A stretch of DNA of 64,000 bases from a bacterium (GCA_014803505.1 JAAVBM010000123.1:1-64000); one strand, 5' to 3'; numbered from the stretch's first letter, positions 11,101 through 19,346 are shown. Numbers and translations are program-made. The notes: a model not told the origin generated them from the sequence alone.

Positions 11101-11816
11101 ACATTTAACTTAATTCTATCAGTCAATATATGACCTACACTATTTGATAAAGTTTCAAAATTATCAAATTCCAAAACACTTTCACGTAGTGAATCACTTT
11201 GCAATAAAAGATGTAATAATTCATTAAATTCTTTTTCCGAAATATTATGATCTGCCATAGAAACAGATAATTCTCTGCCACGATACATTTCATCTTCAGT
11301 AATACCTAATGAAGTATTACCAGCAAAATTCTGCACAAATTTAATAAATTCAGAAGGAGAAACCAATTGATCTTTTTCAACAAAATAATAATCTTTGTTA
11401 GCATTAGCTTTATTGATATTTCGAGATTCAACAAACCCTAGAAATTCAGCATGTTTAAAATCTCCAGACAACTTCAAGATCATATAAACATCAGGAACAA
11501 TATTTAATTCAAAATGACTTTTTGGAATAAAAATTTGAGATTCATCAAATATAACTCTTGCATCGATATGAATATTTGGCAATAAAACATCAGCAATATC
11601 AACTTTTTCAAGAATTTTTGATATTGAATGCAAATTATGAATTTCAGAAACATCAACACCCTCAGAAGCCAAATATTTAAGCCCTAATTCAGCACCAAGT
11701 GCATTTACATACGCACGTTTTTTCAACATATCTTGAACAAAACTTCTAGACATGAATTCCGCTTCTGAAATATTGTCCTTATCAATATAAATCAATGTTC
11801 CTTGCTTATTAGTCAT
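8112..11816 (-). CDS. Giant acidic membrane protein with TonB-like C-terminus
   Basis: The start is set at 11816, not at the longer in-frame start at 11912, because a strong GGGAGGA site lies just before this ATG. The product has 1234 aa. Residues 1-190 form an unrecognised ordered domain. About 190-990 is strongly acidic (Asp, Glu and Ser rich) with an Ala-rich hydrophobic patch near 375-430. One clear membrane helix lies at about 1020-1042. A Pro/Gln/Thr linker follows, then a TonB-type C-terminal domain (DGTFKTAKVLSSSGSTQID). In ordinary TonB the membrane helix is near the N-terminus; here nearly 1000 residues precede it and, if N-in, would be cytoplasmic. It leads the operon with the sigma-like factor. 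The function is unknown; an envelope-to-cytoplasm link is inferred. Confidence 0.65.
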   Translation of the reverse strand: MTNKQGTLIYIDKDNISEAEFMSRSFVQDMLKKRAYVNALGAELGLKYLASEGVDVSEIHNLHSISKILEKVDIADVLLPNIHIDARVIFDESQIFIPKSHFELNIVPDVYMILKLSGDFKHAEFLGFVESRNINKANANKDYYFVEKDQLVSPSEFIKFVQNFAGNTSLGITEDEMYRGRELSVSMADHNISEKEFNELLHLLLQSDSLRESVLEFDNFETLSNSVGHILTDRIKLNVPAAGIADILQDEDIVLDEDSSEKSEEEQEEENSENYDSDFVEEAEESFDVAEDISESEVEFVVQENEEDVAQDEIESSLSDFDEFDIQDSDSSEDVDLSTVFDGFDDDFMVDDDQNDNIEPDSSKENNIDSGSGKMVGDALVGSAEIAAAGTIAAAGAAIVSETAVAGAASAEVIKLAAVSGDLVSEIIDKNIESQQENLDKKDYEKVKVDATNLPEHITAYDLSGVKRQADIQAEESGKFESPKDLSELQKVDISDDIGYGQIEHETIDLSNMDTVENEFSPKESDLIENLDHLSDLDAQVQANGSIEINLQDEVEEHPGMDLPDVSVININDDGTSSIDNLNIDMHLDNSEEHLVELDMTPNDMMIDKELEHLTSKHGANEDLMDLPDPASLDFDMVDESLIIPQESDEEKEVFHIETEPMALEDTIQMEELLDMDVESDVQDVIESDVQQDIISTVEEFDIDNTETLPDLSFDSVDLEDKLVVADDLTIDSDDLSEENHSEADLYNDAEIDDAEDSEATLEVLESVQLMEDDVLLESENVSIEENIDNTESEEIFETITEDENEDILSSEYETSLETDDVELSSDVEDIAAFLDSEDFSSTQEENKTANGDVLEEEEEKIEDVAVSESFEQNSVEDFDELVLESASEDSVVSETPEDNAGQLQEQDWLEDTDYENLEDVEFPEANVAIESEEALTEQEEDIISEPEEKVYAAVDNSRVISNNAFQVGEIPIDINYPDMPEVEGNEQLENLYNQDAVPGAALLQTPGRLGTGSKGSKAVGLGILGVILSLIVVGVIGFSVSKFMKQSTDDVPQPISDEPIPTSPDYGVTEANTLDVEQANVVNMEQNTPVTPAPQVKQQTQTVQAGANSATSAKTQASTPFIEVSKLTWEVPDYVSYNPQFKQYLQTVGKSLKLSLSSDLLLATEYAYSNQLKVSILYDKDGTFKTAKVLSSSGSTQIDNIVLQTVNQNLKVLKAPHSVGNDESTTVILKIYF

Positions 11817-11983
11817 TTTAAAAATCCTCCCTCTACACTTATATAGATGACACAATATAAAAAAATATTCCAAAATATTTGTAAATTTTTGTAACGATAG
11901 TTTGCAAATCAATAATAATAAGTCAAAATTGAAGCATTAGGAGTTTTATATCAAATGTGTTAAATGTGTAAGGAGGTTTTCTC

Positions 11984-12343
11984 ATGTTATCGGTCAACCC
12001 AATGTCAAGCGTTAATTTTAGAGGTGGTATTGATCTTGCAAAACCGGGTAGATTTACAAGACCCGATACCGCACAAGATCAAAATATCACAGCAGCTCAA
12101 CCTACAAAAAAGAAAAAAAGTAAAGTTTTACCTACAATATTAGGATTAGCAACAATTGCAGCGGCACTGATAGCACTACCAAAACTACTTCCAAATGCAA
12201 TTAAATCACTACCAAAAGAAAATCTTGCAAATGCAGGCATCCTGGAAAAAGCTGGACACTATACAGCTGTTGCAGGTGAATTTCTTGCAAAATACACCAT
12301 CGATCCACTAATGAATCTTTTCAAAGGCAGCAAAGCAGCCTAA
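11984..12343 (+). CDS. Small membrane protein with N-terminal VNFRG motif
   Basis: Unrecognised 119-aa protein. It opens with SSVNFRGG, a short motif also seen in variant form at the N-termini of the proteins at 18594 and 50650. A lysine-rich stretch (KKKKSK) then leads into a hydrophobic helix (about residues 46-68), and an amphipathic tail follows. A strong AAGGAGG site precedes the ATG. It is transcribed away from the acidic TonB-like gene and is followed at once by a terminator, so it is a single-gene unit. Confidence 0.65.
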   Translation: MLSVNPMSSVNFRGGIDLAKPGRFTRPDTAQDQNITAAQPTKKKKSKVLPTILGLATIAAALIALPKLLPNAIKSLPKENLANAGILEKAGHYTAVAGEFLAKYTIDPLMNLFKGSKAA

Positions 12344-12366
12344 GCTAAAAAAATATATAAAAAGAC

Positions 12367-12404
12367 AAGAAGGTGCTCATAATATAATGAGCACCTTCTT
12401 TCTT
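12367..12404 (+). terminator. Terminator after the 119-aa gene
   Basis: AAGAAGGTGCTCAT (12367-12380) pairs perfectly with ATGAGCACCTTCTT (12387-12400) over a 6-nt loop and runs into TCTT. Confidence 0.85.
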
Positions 12405-12432
12405 GACGAAAACCAATAAAATATGGTATAAT
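12403..12432 (+). promoter_or_regulatory. Strong promoter of the tail-like cassette
   Basis: TTGACG at 12403-12408, an 18-nt spacer and TATAAT at 12427-12432, with an extended -10 TG at 12424-12425. It directly follows the previous terminator, so the two downstream genes have independent transcription. Confidence 0.65.
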
Positions 12433-12493
12433 TGGTTGTTAATTTCTAAAAATTTAGCCTGAAAGAGTCTTTGGAATTGTCAGAAAGGATATT

Positions 12494-13090
12494 ATGACAT
12501 TAAGTGTTCCATACTCTTTTGTTCCGGGAACAAAAGCAAAAGCAGATGAAGTAAATGCTAACTTTATTGCGATTTTGGATAAGATTGAAAAATCAAATTC
12601 AGATATCGAAGAACTAAATACGACAAACCAAACAAAATTAAACAATGATTTATCAAACTTAAGCGAAGAAGGTCAGGAAATTATAGACTCAAAAGCTGAT
12701 AAGTCAGAAATTGATGGCAAGTGGGTCGCAAAAAGTGCATACATAGCTCAAGCAATAACAATAACCGAAAATTACGATGTAACCTTTAACTTATCATCAA
12801 TACTTCCTGATGATGAAAACGTATACGAAGTAATAATAAGTGTAATCATCAGAACGGGAACCAGCACAAATAACTGTACTGCAGTATTTGCAACCAGTGC
12901 ATTATGCGGAACAATGTGTTTATGCAGAGCTGTCACCAGAACAAATTCAAACCAAGCTGCTGCAGGTTCAAATATTATTCCTGTCGGAAAAGATCGAAAA
13001 ATAAGATTTTTCTCGGGGTCGGAAACAAACTCTGATAGTACAGCCGCAAGCTGTAATTTTAGGGTTGCAGCATATAGAAAAGTTAGTTAA
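12494..13090 (+). CDS. Phage tail-fibre-like protein
   Basis: A 198-aa protein. The N-terminus PYSFVPGTKAKADEVNANF matches a pattern common at the start of phage tail or structural proteins ('F-pGt-AkA-eVNaNF'). A coiled-coil-like stretch (about 28-75) and a beta-rich C-terminal half with several cysteines follow, as in short fibre proteins. The SD is AAAGGA. The next gene is 18 nt downstream and also looks phage-related; together they have their own promoter and terminator and no capsid, portal or integrase nearby. It could be a phage remnant, a domesticated surface fibre or a spare fibre module. Confidence 0.55.
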   Translation: MTLSVPYSFVPGTKAKADEVNANFIAILDKIEKSNSDIEELNTTNQTKLNNDLSNLSEEGQEIIDSKADKSEIDGKWVAKSAYIAQAITITENYDVTFNLSSILPDDENVYEVIISVIIRTGTSTNNCTAVFATSALCGTMCLCRAVTRTNSNQAAAGSNIIPVGKDRKIRFFSGSETNSDSTAASCNFRVAAYRKVS

Positions 13091-13108
13091 TTTAATGGAG
13101 AACAACAC

Positions 13109-13483
13109 ATGAAATATATTTTTATAAAAAACGGGAAACTTGATGGTGCAGGAGAATGCATAATCGTAAATGATGAAATAACAAACTGCAGTGTCTCAGA
13201 GAAATTATACGAGGATTATTGCAAAAATCCTTCTAAATACATATATTCGAAAGGTGAAATTGTTGAAGATCCGAAGTTCGCAGATATTGAAGCTCAAAAT
13301 AAACTAAACAAAGAAATAGAAACTCTTGAACTTCAATTAAAAGAACTTGATGATAAAAGAATTCGAGCCGTCTGTGAAAATTCAACAAAAAATGAGTCTA
13401 CAGGTGAAACTTGGCTTGACTATTACAATCAACAAATAAAAGAAGCGAGAGAACAATTACAATTGTTAAAATCTCAATTATAA
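13109..13483 (+). CDS. Small phage-like protein with C-terminal coiled coil
   Basis: A 124-aa protein. The first 70 residues look like a small beta domain (KYIFIKNGKLDGAG). The second half is charged and helical (about 72-124), with a break at GETWLDYYNQQ, a layout often found in small phage tail or fibre-accessory proteins that carry two helices near the end. A GGAGAAC site precedes the ATG. It follows the fibre-like gene by 18 nt and ends just before a strong terminator, so the two very likely act together. No named family is recognised. Confidence 0.5.
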   Translation: MKYIFIKNGKLDGAGECIIVNDEITNCSVSEKLYEDYCKNPSKYIYSKGEIVEDPKFADIEAQNKLNKEIETLELQLKELDDKRIRAVCENSTKNESTGETWLDYYNQQIKEAREQLQLLKSQL

Positions 13484-13496
13484 TTCCTATTAAATG

Positions 13497-13542
13497 GGCG
13501 GAAACAGTAATTCTGTTTCCGCCTTCAATTTTTATTTTTTTT
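13497..13542 (+). terminator. Terminator of the tail-like cassette
   Basis: GGCGGAAACAG (13497-13507) pairs perfectly with CTGTTTCCGCC (13513-13523), followed by a T-rich run. Confidence 0.9.
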
Positions 13543-13660
13543 GATATAATAAAAAATAATGGCAAGAAATCATTAACCTGTCTTATATATTTTCATTTAA
13601 AGACAATATAGTATTACTAGCAGATAGACACAAATTTGTAAAATCAGTAAGGTAAAAATA

Positions 13661-14305
13661 ATGCTAAATGTAATAAAACGAGGAATATTAAAAGTTCACG
13701 AAGATATAAAAGTAATTTACGATAATGATCCTGCAGCAAAAAATATTCTAGAAGTAGTACTTTGCTATCCCGGCTTGCATGCACTTATAGCATATAGATT
13801 TGCTCACCGACTATACAAGTGGAACATACCGCTACTTCCAAGAATAATATCTTACATAACCCGTATTATCACAGGTATAGAAATTCATCCCGGCGCAAAA
13901 ATCGGTAGAAGATTTTTTATCGACCACGGGGAAGGAGTTGTAATTGGAGAAACAACAGTTGTTGGCGATGATGTTTTAATCTATCAGCAAGTTACACTTG
14001 GCGGAACAGGTAAAGAATCAGGGAAACGCCATCCAACTCTTGGGAACAACGTAATTGTCGGAGCTGGAGCTAAAGTTCTCGGTAATATCACCATCTCTAA
14101 TAATGTAAGAATCGGAGCAGGCTCCGTTGTCATAGAAAATGTACCTGAAGACTCAACTGTTGTGGGTATTCCTGGCAGAGTTGTGCATAGAGCAGAAACA
14201 GATTGTAAGTGTAATCTTATGCATAATAGAATTCCTGACCCTATACGATGTGAACTTAACAAACTCAAAGCAGAAATCGAAATTTTAAAGGAAAACAAAG
14301 AGTAA
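13661..14305 (+). CDS. cysE: Serine O-acetyltransferase
   Basis: Transfers acetyl from acetyl-CoA to L-serine, the first step of cysteine synthesis. The 214-aa protein is the short form usual outside enterobacteria. It has the N-terminal helical part (residues 1-70) and the left-handed beta-helix of hexapeptide repeats with [20 protein letters not shown], which holds the catalytic His-Asp region, and [15 protein letters not shown]. The C-terminus ends in a charged helix. AAGG lies ahead of the ATG. It is a stand-alone unit following the phage-like cassette; cysK is not in the window. Confidence 0.93.
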   Translation: MLNVIKRGILKVHEDIKVIYDNDPAAKNILEVVLCYPGLHALIAYRFAHRLYKWNIPLLPRIISYITRIITGIEIHPGAKIGRRFFIDHGEGVVIGETTVVGDDVLIYQQVTLGGTGKESGKRHPTLGNNVIVGAGAKVLGNITISNNVRIGAGSVVIENVPEDSTVVGIPGRVVHRAETDCKCNLMHNRIPDPIRCELNKLKAEIEILKENKE

Positions 14306-14354
14306 ACTTCTATGTAAATCTTTCGTTATTTTTCTATGAATCTATTTCAAAATA

Positions 14355-14363
14355 TGATAGACT
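14355..14363 (+). promoter_or_regulatory. Extended -10 set for leaderless ribE transcript
   Basis: TGATAGACTAAAACTATG: TG at 14355-14356, -10 TAGACT at 14358-14363, then exactly 6 nt to the ribE ATG at 14370. There is no Shine-Dalgarno site. The spacing would place the transcript start on or next to the start codon. Confidence 0.5.
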
Positions 14364-14369
14364 AAAACT

Positions 14370-15014
14370 ATGTTTACAGGAATTGTAGAAGAATTAGGTT
14401 TTATTGAAGATTTTAACAGATGCACTAATGGCGCAACTGTTAAAGTTAAATGCCAAAAAGTTCTTCAAGACACACAAATCGGTGACAGCATAGCAATAAA
14501 TGGAGTTTGCCAAACAGTTACAAACATTGACAGCAATACATTTACTGCAAAAATCAGCGATGAAACACTTGCAGTTACAACATTCAATCTTCTAAAAAAT
14601 GGAGATTCCGTAAACCTTGAAAGAGCTCTAACTCTAAATTCAAGACTTGGAGGTCATATTGTTTCAGGACACGTTGATTGTTGCGGAAAACTAATTTCTA
14701 AAGAAAAGCTAACAGACTTTTATAACTTACATTTTGAAATTCCTGTAAATCAACAAAAATATATCGTTCGAAAAGGTTCGGTAACAATAAATGGTATCAG
14801 CTTAACAATTGCAGAAGAGAATGCAAACACGTTTAACGTTGCCGTTATTCCCCACACCTTCGACAACACAAACCTAAAATATTTAAATATTGGAGATGCT
14901 GTAAACATTGAAACTGATATATTAGGTAAATATGTTGAAAAAATTTTATCTGCGAAAGATAATAGTAACAGCAACATAAGTATGAATTTTTTACAAGAGA
15001 ATGGATTTTTATAA
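14370..15014 (+). CDS. ribE: Riboflavin synthase alpha subunit
   Basis: Converts two 6,7-dimethyl-8-ribityllumazine molecules to riboflavin. It has the two lumazine-binding repeats of the family: the first starts MFTGIVEELG with GDSIAINGVCQT, the second has GGHIVSGHVDC and VTINGISLTIA. The 214 aa length is normal. Its stop shares one base with the ATG of ribBA (TAATG), so the two are translationally coupled. No FMN riboswitch is seen upstream; the gene has no SD and probably a leaderless start. Confidence 0.96.
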   Translation: MFTGIVEELGFIEDFNRCTNGATVKVKCQKVLQDTQIGDSIAINGVCQTVTNIDSNTFTAKISDETLAVTTFNLLKNGDSVNLERALTLNSRLGGHIVSGHVDCCGKLISKEKLTDFYNLHFEIPVNQQKYIVRKGSVTINGISLTIAEENANTFNVAVIPHTFDNTNLKYLNIGDAVNIETDILGKYVEKILSAKDNSNSNISMNFLQENGFL

Positions 15015-16228
15015 TGAAAGATAACCGATTCAAATTTGATAGCATAGAAGAAGCACTAAAAGACTTTGCAGAAGGCAAACCTATTATTGTTGCGGATGAT
15101 GAAGATAGAGAAAATGAAGGGGATGTAATAATTTCAGCAGAAAAAGTTACACCTGAACTTATAAACTTTTTAGCTTCAGATGTTAAAGGTCTTATTTGTT
15201 TAGCTATTTCACAAGAAATCGCCGACCAATTAGAATTACCTCAAATGGTAGAACAAAATAGTGAAGGAATGAAAACAGCTTTCACAATAAGCATAGATGC
15301 TGCTGAAAAATATGGAGTTACAACAGGAATTTCAGCATTTGACAGAGCCAAAACAGTCGAAGTTGCAACAGCAAGAGATGCGCAACCGTCTGATTTAAGA
15401 CGTCCCGGACATTTGTTCCCTTGTGTAGCAAGACGCGGCGGGGTTTTAGAAAGAACAGGACACACAGAAGCTGTAGTTGATTTGGCAAAACTTTGCGGAC
15501 ACAGACCGGCTGGCGTAATGTGCGAAGTTATGGCGCCGGATGGACATATGGCAAGAAGAGATTATTTGCGAGAATTCGCAGATAAGCACGGAATGAAATT
15601 CATTTCTGTCGCAGAACTTATTGCTTACAGATTAAAAGCTGAAAAACTTGTAACAAGGGAAGCTGAAACTACATTACCAACACCTTACGGAGAATTCACA
15701 CTATATGCATACAAAAACCAAATCAATGGAACTGAACACGTTGCATTAGTAAAAGATGACGGCTCTGATAAAATCCCTGCAGTGCGAGTTCACAGTATGT
15801 GCCTTACAGGAGATATTTTCCACTCATTGAAATGTGATTGCAACTCGCAACTTTTCAATGCGTTAAAATATTTAAACCAATATGGAAAAGGAGCTGTAGT
15901 ATATTTAACAGACCACGAGGGCAGAGGAATAGGCTTGTGTAACAAAATTAAAGCTTACAAACTACAAGAAGAAGGGCAGGACACAATTGAAGCTAATATT
16001 TCATTAGGCTTCCAATCCGATCTGAGAGATTACGGAACAGGAGCTCAAATTCTTGTTGACTTGGGTTATACAAACTTTAATCTAATGACAAATAACCCGA
16101 AAAAAATTATTGGATTGGAAGGTTACGGACTTAAAGTTAATGACATTATTAAATTATCGTCTGAAATAACACCTTACAATCAAAGATACCTAGATACAAA
16201 AAAAGAAAAAATGCACCACTTTTTATAA
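15014..16228 (+). CDS. ribBA: Bifunctional DHBP synthase / GTP cyclohydrolase II
   Basis: Supplies both precursors of riboflavin. The N-terminal RibB half (about 1-205) has DDEDRENEGDV and the RRPGHLFP and RTGHTEA motifs. The C-terminal RibA half (about 206-404) has the zinc site CLTGDIFHSLKCDC and the catalytic DHEGRGIGL stretch, then TNNPKKI. Both halves look intact and the length (404 aa) is usual for the fusion. Coupled to ribE by the overlapping TAATG. ribD and ribH are not in the window. Confidence 0.97.
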   Translation: MKDNRFKFDSIEEALKDFAEGKPIIVADDEDRENEGDVIISAEKVTPELINFLASDVKGLICLAISQEIADQLELPQMVEQNSEGMKTAFTISIDAAEKYGVTTGISAFDRAKTVEVATARDAQPSDLRRPGHLFPCVARRGGVLERTGHTEAVVDLAKLCGHRPAGVMCEVMAPDGHMARRDYLREFADKHGMKFISVAELIAYRLKAEKLVTREAETTLPTPYGEFTLYAYKNQINGTEHVALVKDDGSDKIPAVRVHSMCLTGDIFHSLKCDCNSQLFNALKYLNQYGKGAVVYLTDHEGRGIGLCNKIKAYKLQEEGQDTIEANISLGFQSDLRDYGTGAQILVDLGYTNFNLMTNNPKKIIGLEGYGLKVNDIIKLSSEITPYNQRYLDTKKEKMHHFL

Positions 16229-16240
16229 GGAAAACATCTA

Positions 16241-17221
16241 ATGTATAATGCAAGAATTTTAACAGCAAATAATTATGAAAAATTTGAAAGTTTATATGAA
16301 GACTTTAGAAACCGAGCAGTTACAGAGTACAACTTTGAACTTGAACCATTGGATTTCAAGGGATTTCTTGAAGCTATTGATAAAGACTTAATCAAATGTA
16401 TTGTTTTATTTGATGAAAATGAAAAACCTGAAGGTTTTCTGGTTTATACAACTGCAATTTCAGAAGCTATAGAACTAAACATTATACACTGCAGGGACAA
16501 AAATAATCTGCAAGAAGGAGCACAAGAATTATTAGCAAAATTCTTAGATGTAACCCAAAACTTAAGACGCGAAAAAATTGTTTGTTATCCTATGCTTGGT
16601 GAACAAAAATCTTTAATCAGCGTAATTGCAAAACTTGGCTTCAAGTTTGTTGGAATTGAGGTTCTAAGATTTATGACACAAGGAACTTCATCCAGAGAAA
16701 TTTTCTCAAGAGCCAGAGTTGTAAAACTTCCTGAAGATTATGAACTTACAAGATGGAGCGATCAATATTTTGAAGATGCTGTAAGCGTTATACAAGAATC
16801 CTTCAATGACAGTTCTGACGCATTATTTGACCCTAGATTCAAATCAATGGCAGGAACCAGAGATATCATAACAAAGATAGTAAAAGATGTTTATGCAAAA
16901 TTTTTACCAAAAGCAACAAGTGTTTTATTATACGAAGGCAAACCTGTAGGTTTTTCATTCATGAACATAACCGGAGGTTCGATAGTTAATATTCCGTTAG
17001 TCGGAATTAAACAAGAACATCAGGGAAAAGGTTTATCAACAATTATGTTAAAACATTCAATGGATGTAATATTTAAAGAGATTGACACTTATAATGTACC
17101 AATAACAGAAATCAATACAACAACTGAAACAAATAATTTGCAAGCATTAAGATTATATAAAAATCTAGGATTTTTAGAAGATTATAACTATCCGCAATCA
17201 TATTTACCGCTTGCAAACTAG
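16241..17221 (+). CDS. GNAT-family acetyltransferase, two-domain
   Basis: A 326-aa protein. The C-terminal domain (about 170-326) is a normal GNAT fold with the acetyl-CoA loop VGIKQEHQGKGLSTIMLK and a late ALRLYKNLGF motif. The N-terminal half looks like a second, degenerate GNAT copy with a KLGFKFVG strand but no clear CoA-binding loop. The substrate is unknown. It starts 12 nt after ribBA with an AAGGA site, so it is probably the last gene of the riboflavin operon, but nothing ties its activity to flavins. Confidence 0.75.
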   Translation: MYNARILTANNYEKFESLYEDFRNRAVTEYNFELEPLDFKGFLEAIDKDLIKCIVLFDENEKPEGFLVYTTAISEAIELNIIHCRDKNNLQEGAQELLAKFLDVTQNLRREKIVCYPMLGEQKSLISVIAKLGFKFVGIEVLRFMTQGTSSREIFSRARVVKLPEDYELTRWSDQYFEDAVSVIQESFNDSSDALFDPRFKSMAGTRDIITKIVKDVYAKFLPKATSVLLYEGKPVGFSFMNITGGSIVNIPLVGIKQEHQGKGLSTIMLKHSMDVIFKEIDTYNVPITEINTTTETNNLQALRLYKNLGFLEDYNYPQSYLPLAN

Positions 17222-17253
17222 ACTTTTATAAAAAAATCAGTTAAATTAGTTGT

Positions 17254-18393
17254 ATGTCAGGCATTGATATAAGACGATTTTTAAACAATTTCAATCAAAA
17301 CAATTACAAATCTCCAATGATGCAATCATCAGGAGCCAGTAATAGTTTTGTATCTCAAACTACTCAAAATACAAAACCTGCAGAAGTTATTCAAAACTCA
17401 ACAACATTAACACCAACACCCACTGGGCAAATCCAACAAAACGTTCAACTTAATACATTACAAAGCCTTGACCGCTCTATATATGCAAAAGATTTACTCC
17501 AAATGCCAAGAAATATGAATGAATTCATATACATGCTTCAACGAGGATTAACTCAAAGTCAGTTCAATCAAATGTTTGCAAATCAGCTTGCAGCACAAAG
17601 AAATTCCTTGTCACAACTTCAAGCTCAGATACTTGCACAATTACAAGGCTTAGATACATCAATATCAAAAGAAATGGTAAATGTTCAACTTGCAGGACAA
17701 CTTCAAGCATCATTAAAAAATCTTGAGATTCTATCAGGTGGAATGATAAACCTTGCCGATATTTCTATACTGTTACAAAAAAATGGTAAAGAAGCGCTAA
17801 CTAAACTGATAATGACAATGACTGAAGCCTCAAAATCAGGAGTAACAGACTTAAGCCAGATGAAAGAAATGGCAAAATTAATAAACGCAAGCATTTCAAT
17901 TGCTGCAGAAAACAATCCTCAAAAAACATTAAAACTGCTGCTAATGCTATATTTACCTTGGCTGCCTCTGGAAGACGGTGTGGGATTTGATCTTGAAATA
18001 GAGTCCTCATCTCCGGAACATGAAGAAAGTGACAGTATATTAACGATAACAATAACAACTGTAAACTTTGGCGCCGTTATTGCAACACTGATATTAGAAA
18101 CCTCTAATTCTGTTCAAACTTCAATAGAATGTAATGAAAAATTTCCAATCAATGAACTACAACTTAGAATTGATAAGGATAAAAAACATTACGCCGTTGA
18201 TACAGTCACAACATTCAACGTTAATAAAGATATAAAACCACAAACTCAAAAAGCAAGTGCCAATATAAATATGGCTCAAACTACAGAAATAAATCCATAT
18301 TTACTTCTAACAGCGCACTCCATAATAAAACACGTAATCGATATCGATAATAATAAAACTCTTGGAATCACATCTCATACAGATATTTTATAA
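17254..18393 (+). CDS. Unrecognised Gln/Asn-rich protein, FliK-like features
   Basis: A 379-aa protein with no signal peptide. Residues 1-85 are low complexity (Asn, Gln, Thr). A helical centre (about 85-235) is rich in Gln and Leu. The C-terminal part (about 240-320) has beta strands (ILTITITTVNFGAVIATLIL) that loosely recall hook-length-control C-terminal domains, but no flagellar genes are in the window. The ATG has no SD; TAAATT lies 6 nt upstream as a weak possible -10. It heads a group of three unrecognised plus-strand genes. Confidence 0.5.
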   Translation: MSGIDIRRFLNNFNQNNYKSPMMQSSGASNSFVSQTTQNTKPAEVIQNSTTLTPTPTGQIQQNVQLNTLQSLDRSIYAKDLLQMPRNMNEFIYMLQRGLTQSQFNQMFANQLAAQRNSLSQLQAQILAQLQGLDTSISKEMVNVQLAGQLQASLKNLEILSGGMINLADISILLQKNGKEALTKLIMTMTEASKSGVTDLSQMKEMAKLINASISIAAENNPQKTLKLLLMLYLPWLPLEDGVGFDLEIESSSPEHEESDSILTITITTVNFGAVIATLILETSNSVQTSIECNEKFPINELQLRIDKDKKHYAVDTVTTFNVNKDIKPQTQKASANINMAQTTEINPYLLLTAHSIIKHVIDIDNNKTLGITSHTDIL

Positions 18394-18489
18394 TATTTCT
18401 ATTTACATTTTTTAAAAATAGCACTCAAAATAGCAAAATTTATTCTTTTCTACTTTTAAAACATAAAACCTGATTTGTAAAACAAAAAC

Positions 18490-18560
18490 TTTACAAAACC
18501 CTGAACGATTGATATAATTGTATACAAGGTTAATGTGACTATGGATTAAGGGGTTAATCC
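18490..18560 (+). promoter_or_regulatory. Promoter and leader hairpin of the 250-aa gene
   Basis: TTTACA at 18490-18495, a 17-nt spacer and TATAAT at 18513-18518. In the transcribed leader, GGATTAA (18543-18549) pairs with TTAATCC (18554-18560) over a GGGG loop. The ATG is at 18594 after AAAGGAG. Confidence 0.6.
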
Positions 18561-18593
18561 AAATAAAAATTAAATAGATAAAGGAGTGTTAAT

Positions 18594-19346
18594 ATGGCAG
18601 TATTACCAGTTAGCAGTATTAGTGTAAGGAATAATGGAATAGCTTTTCAAGGAAAGAAAGAAAACAAAAAGGAATTAAGACAAGAAAACGTAGCAAATAA
18701 AATGGTTACAGTACCGGTAGCAGTATTGATGGCGCTTGCAACAACATCTTTGAACGCAAAAGAACCAACTGCAAGAGATTACGACAGAAACATTGATCAA
18801 ACTGAGCTGATGGCATATGTTTCAGCTAGTGAAGGAAGACCTGTTTCACAAAGTAGTATTATTACATCTCCAAAGACAAATATTTTAGATGAAAAATTTA
18901 TTTATAAACAAATGAACTTCAATTCTGGCGGAAAACAATATACAATGTATTTCTCTGATATGAAATCTTCAACTAAAATCAGAAAAAATGTCATCTCAAG
19001 TATATACGTCATTCCTAAAGACCATAAAGCTGTAAGAAATGAAGACTCAGAAATTGAATATAACCGCCCACCACTATTCAAAAAACTGATCGTTCATATG
19101 GATGGAAATCCAGATAAGGCTTTTGGTGGAGCTTTAGTTGAAGAAATAACTTGCGACTCACAAGGTAAAAATAGAAAGATTATCCAAAAAGAAATAAAAT
19201 TACCTGATGATGTTACAAACTATTTACTTGACTTATTAGCAGGCGATACAGAATATAAATTATTAAACAGCTTACAAAATGTTTATGAAAAAGTTTCTAA
19301 CATGAACATTCAACAACCAAAAGTTATAGAATCATTTAAAGACTGA
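18594..19346 (+). CDS. Unrecognised protein with N-terminal IAFQG motif
   Basis: A 250-aa protein. It starts with about 35 polar residues that contain NNGIAFQGKK, then a hydrophobic segment (about 43-58) that could be a signal anchor or a late signal peptide ending near LNAKEP. The rest looks like a soluble mixed alpha/beta domain. The IAFQG motif resembles VNFRG at 11984 and INFNG at 50650. A strong AAAGGAG site and a good promoter precede it. Surface or periplasmic location is plausible; the function is unknown. Confidence 0.55.
   Translation: MAVLPVSSISVRNNGIAFQGKKENKKELRQENVANKMVTVPVAVLMALATTSLNAKEPTARDYDRNIDQTELMAYVSASEGRPVSQSSIITSPKTNILDEKFIYKQMNFNSGGKQYTMYFSDMKSSTKIRKNVISSIYVIPKDHKAVRNEDSEIEYNRPPLFKKLIVHMDGNPDKAFGGALVEEITCDSQGKNRKIIQKEIKLPDDVTNYLLDLLAGDTEYKLLNSLQNVYEKVSNMNIQQPKVIESFKD

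Noticed and set aside
11817-11912. Longer start of the acidic TonB-like protein
   Set aside because: The 32 extra residues have no SD, while GGGAGGA directly precedes the ATG at 11816.
14306-14369. FMN riboswitch before ribE
   Set aside because: Only 64 nt are available and none of the conserved FMN-element sequence is seen.
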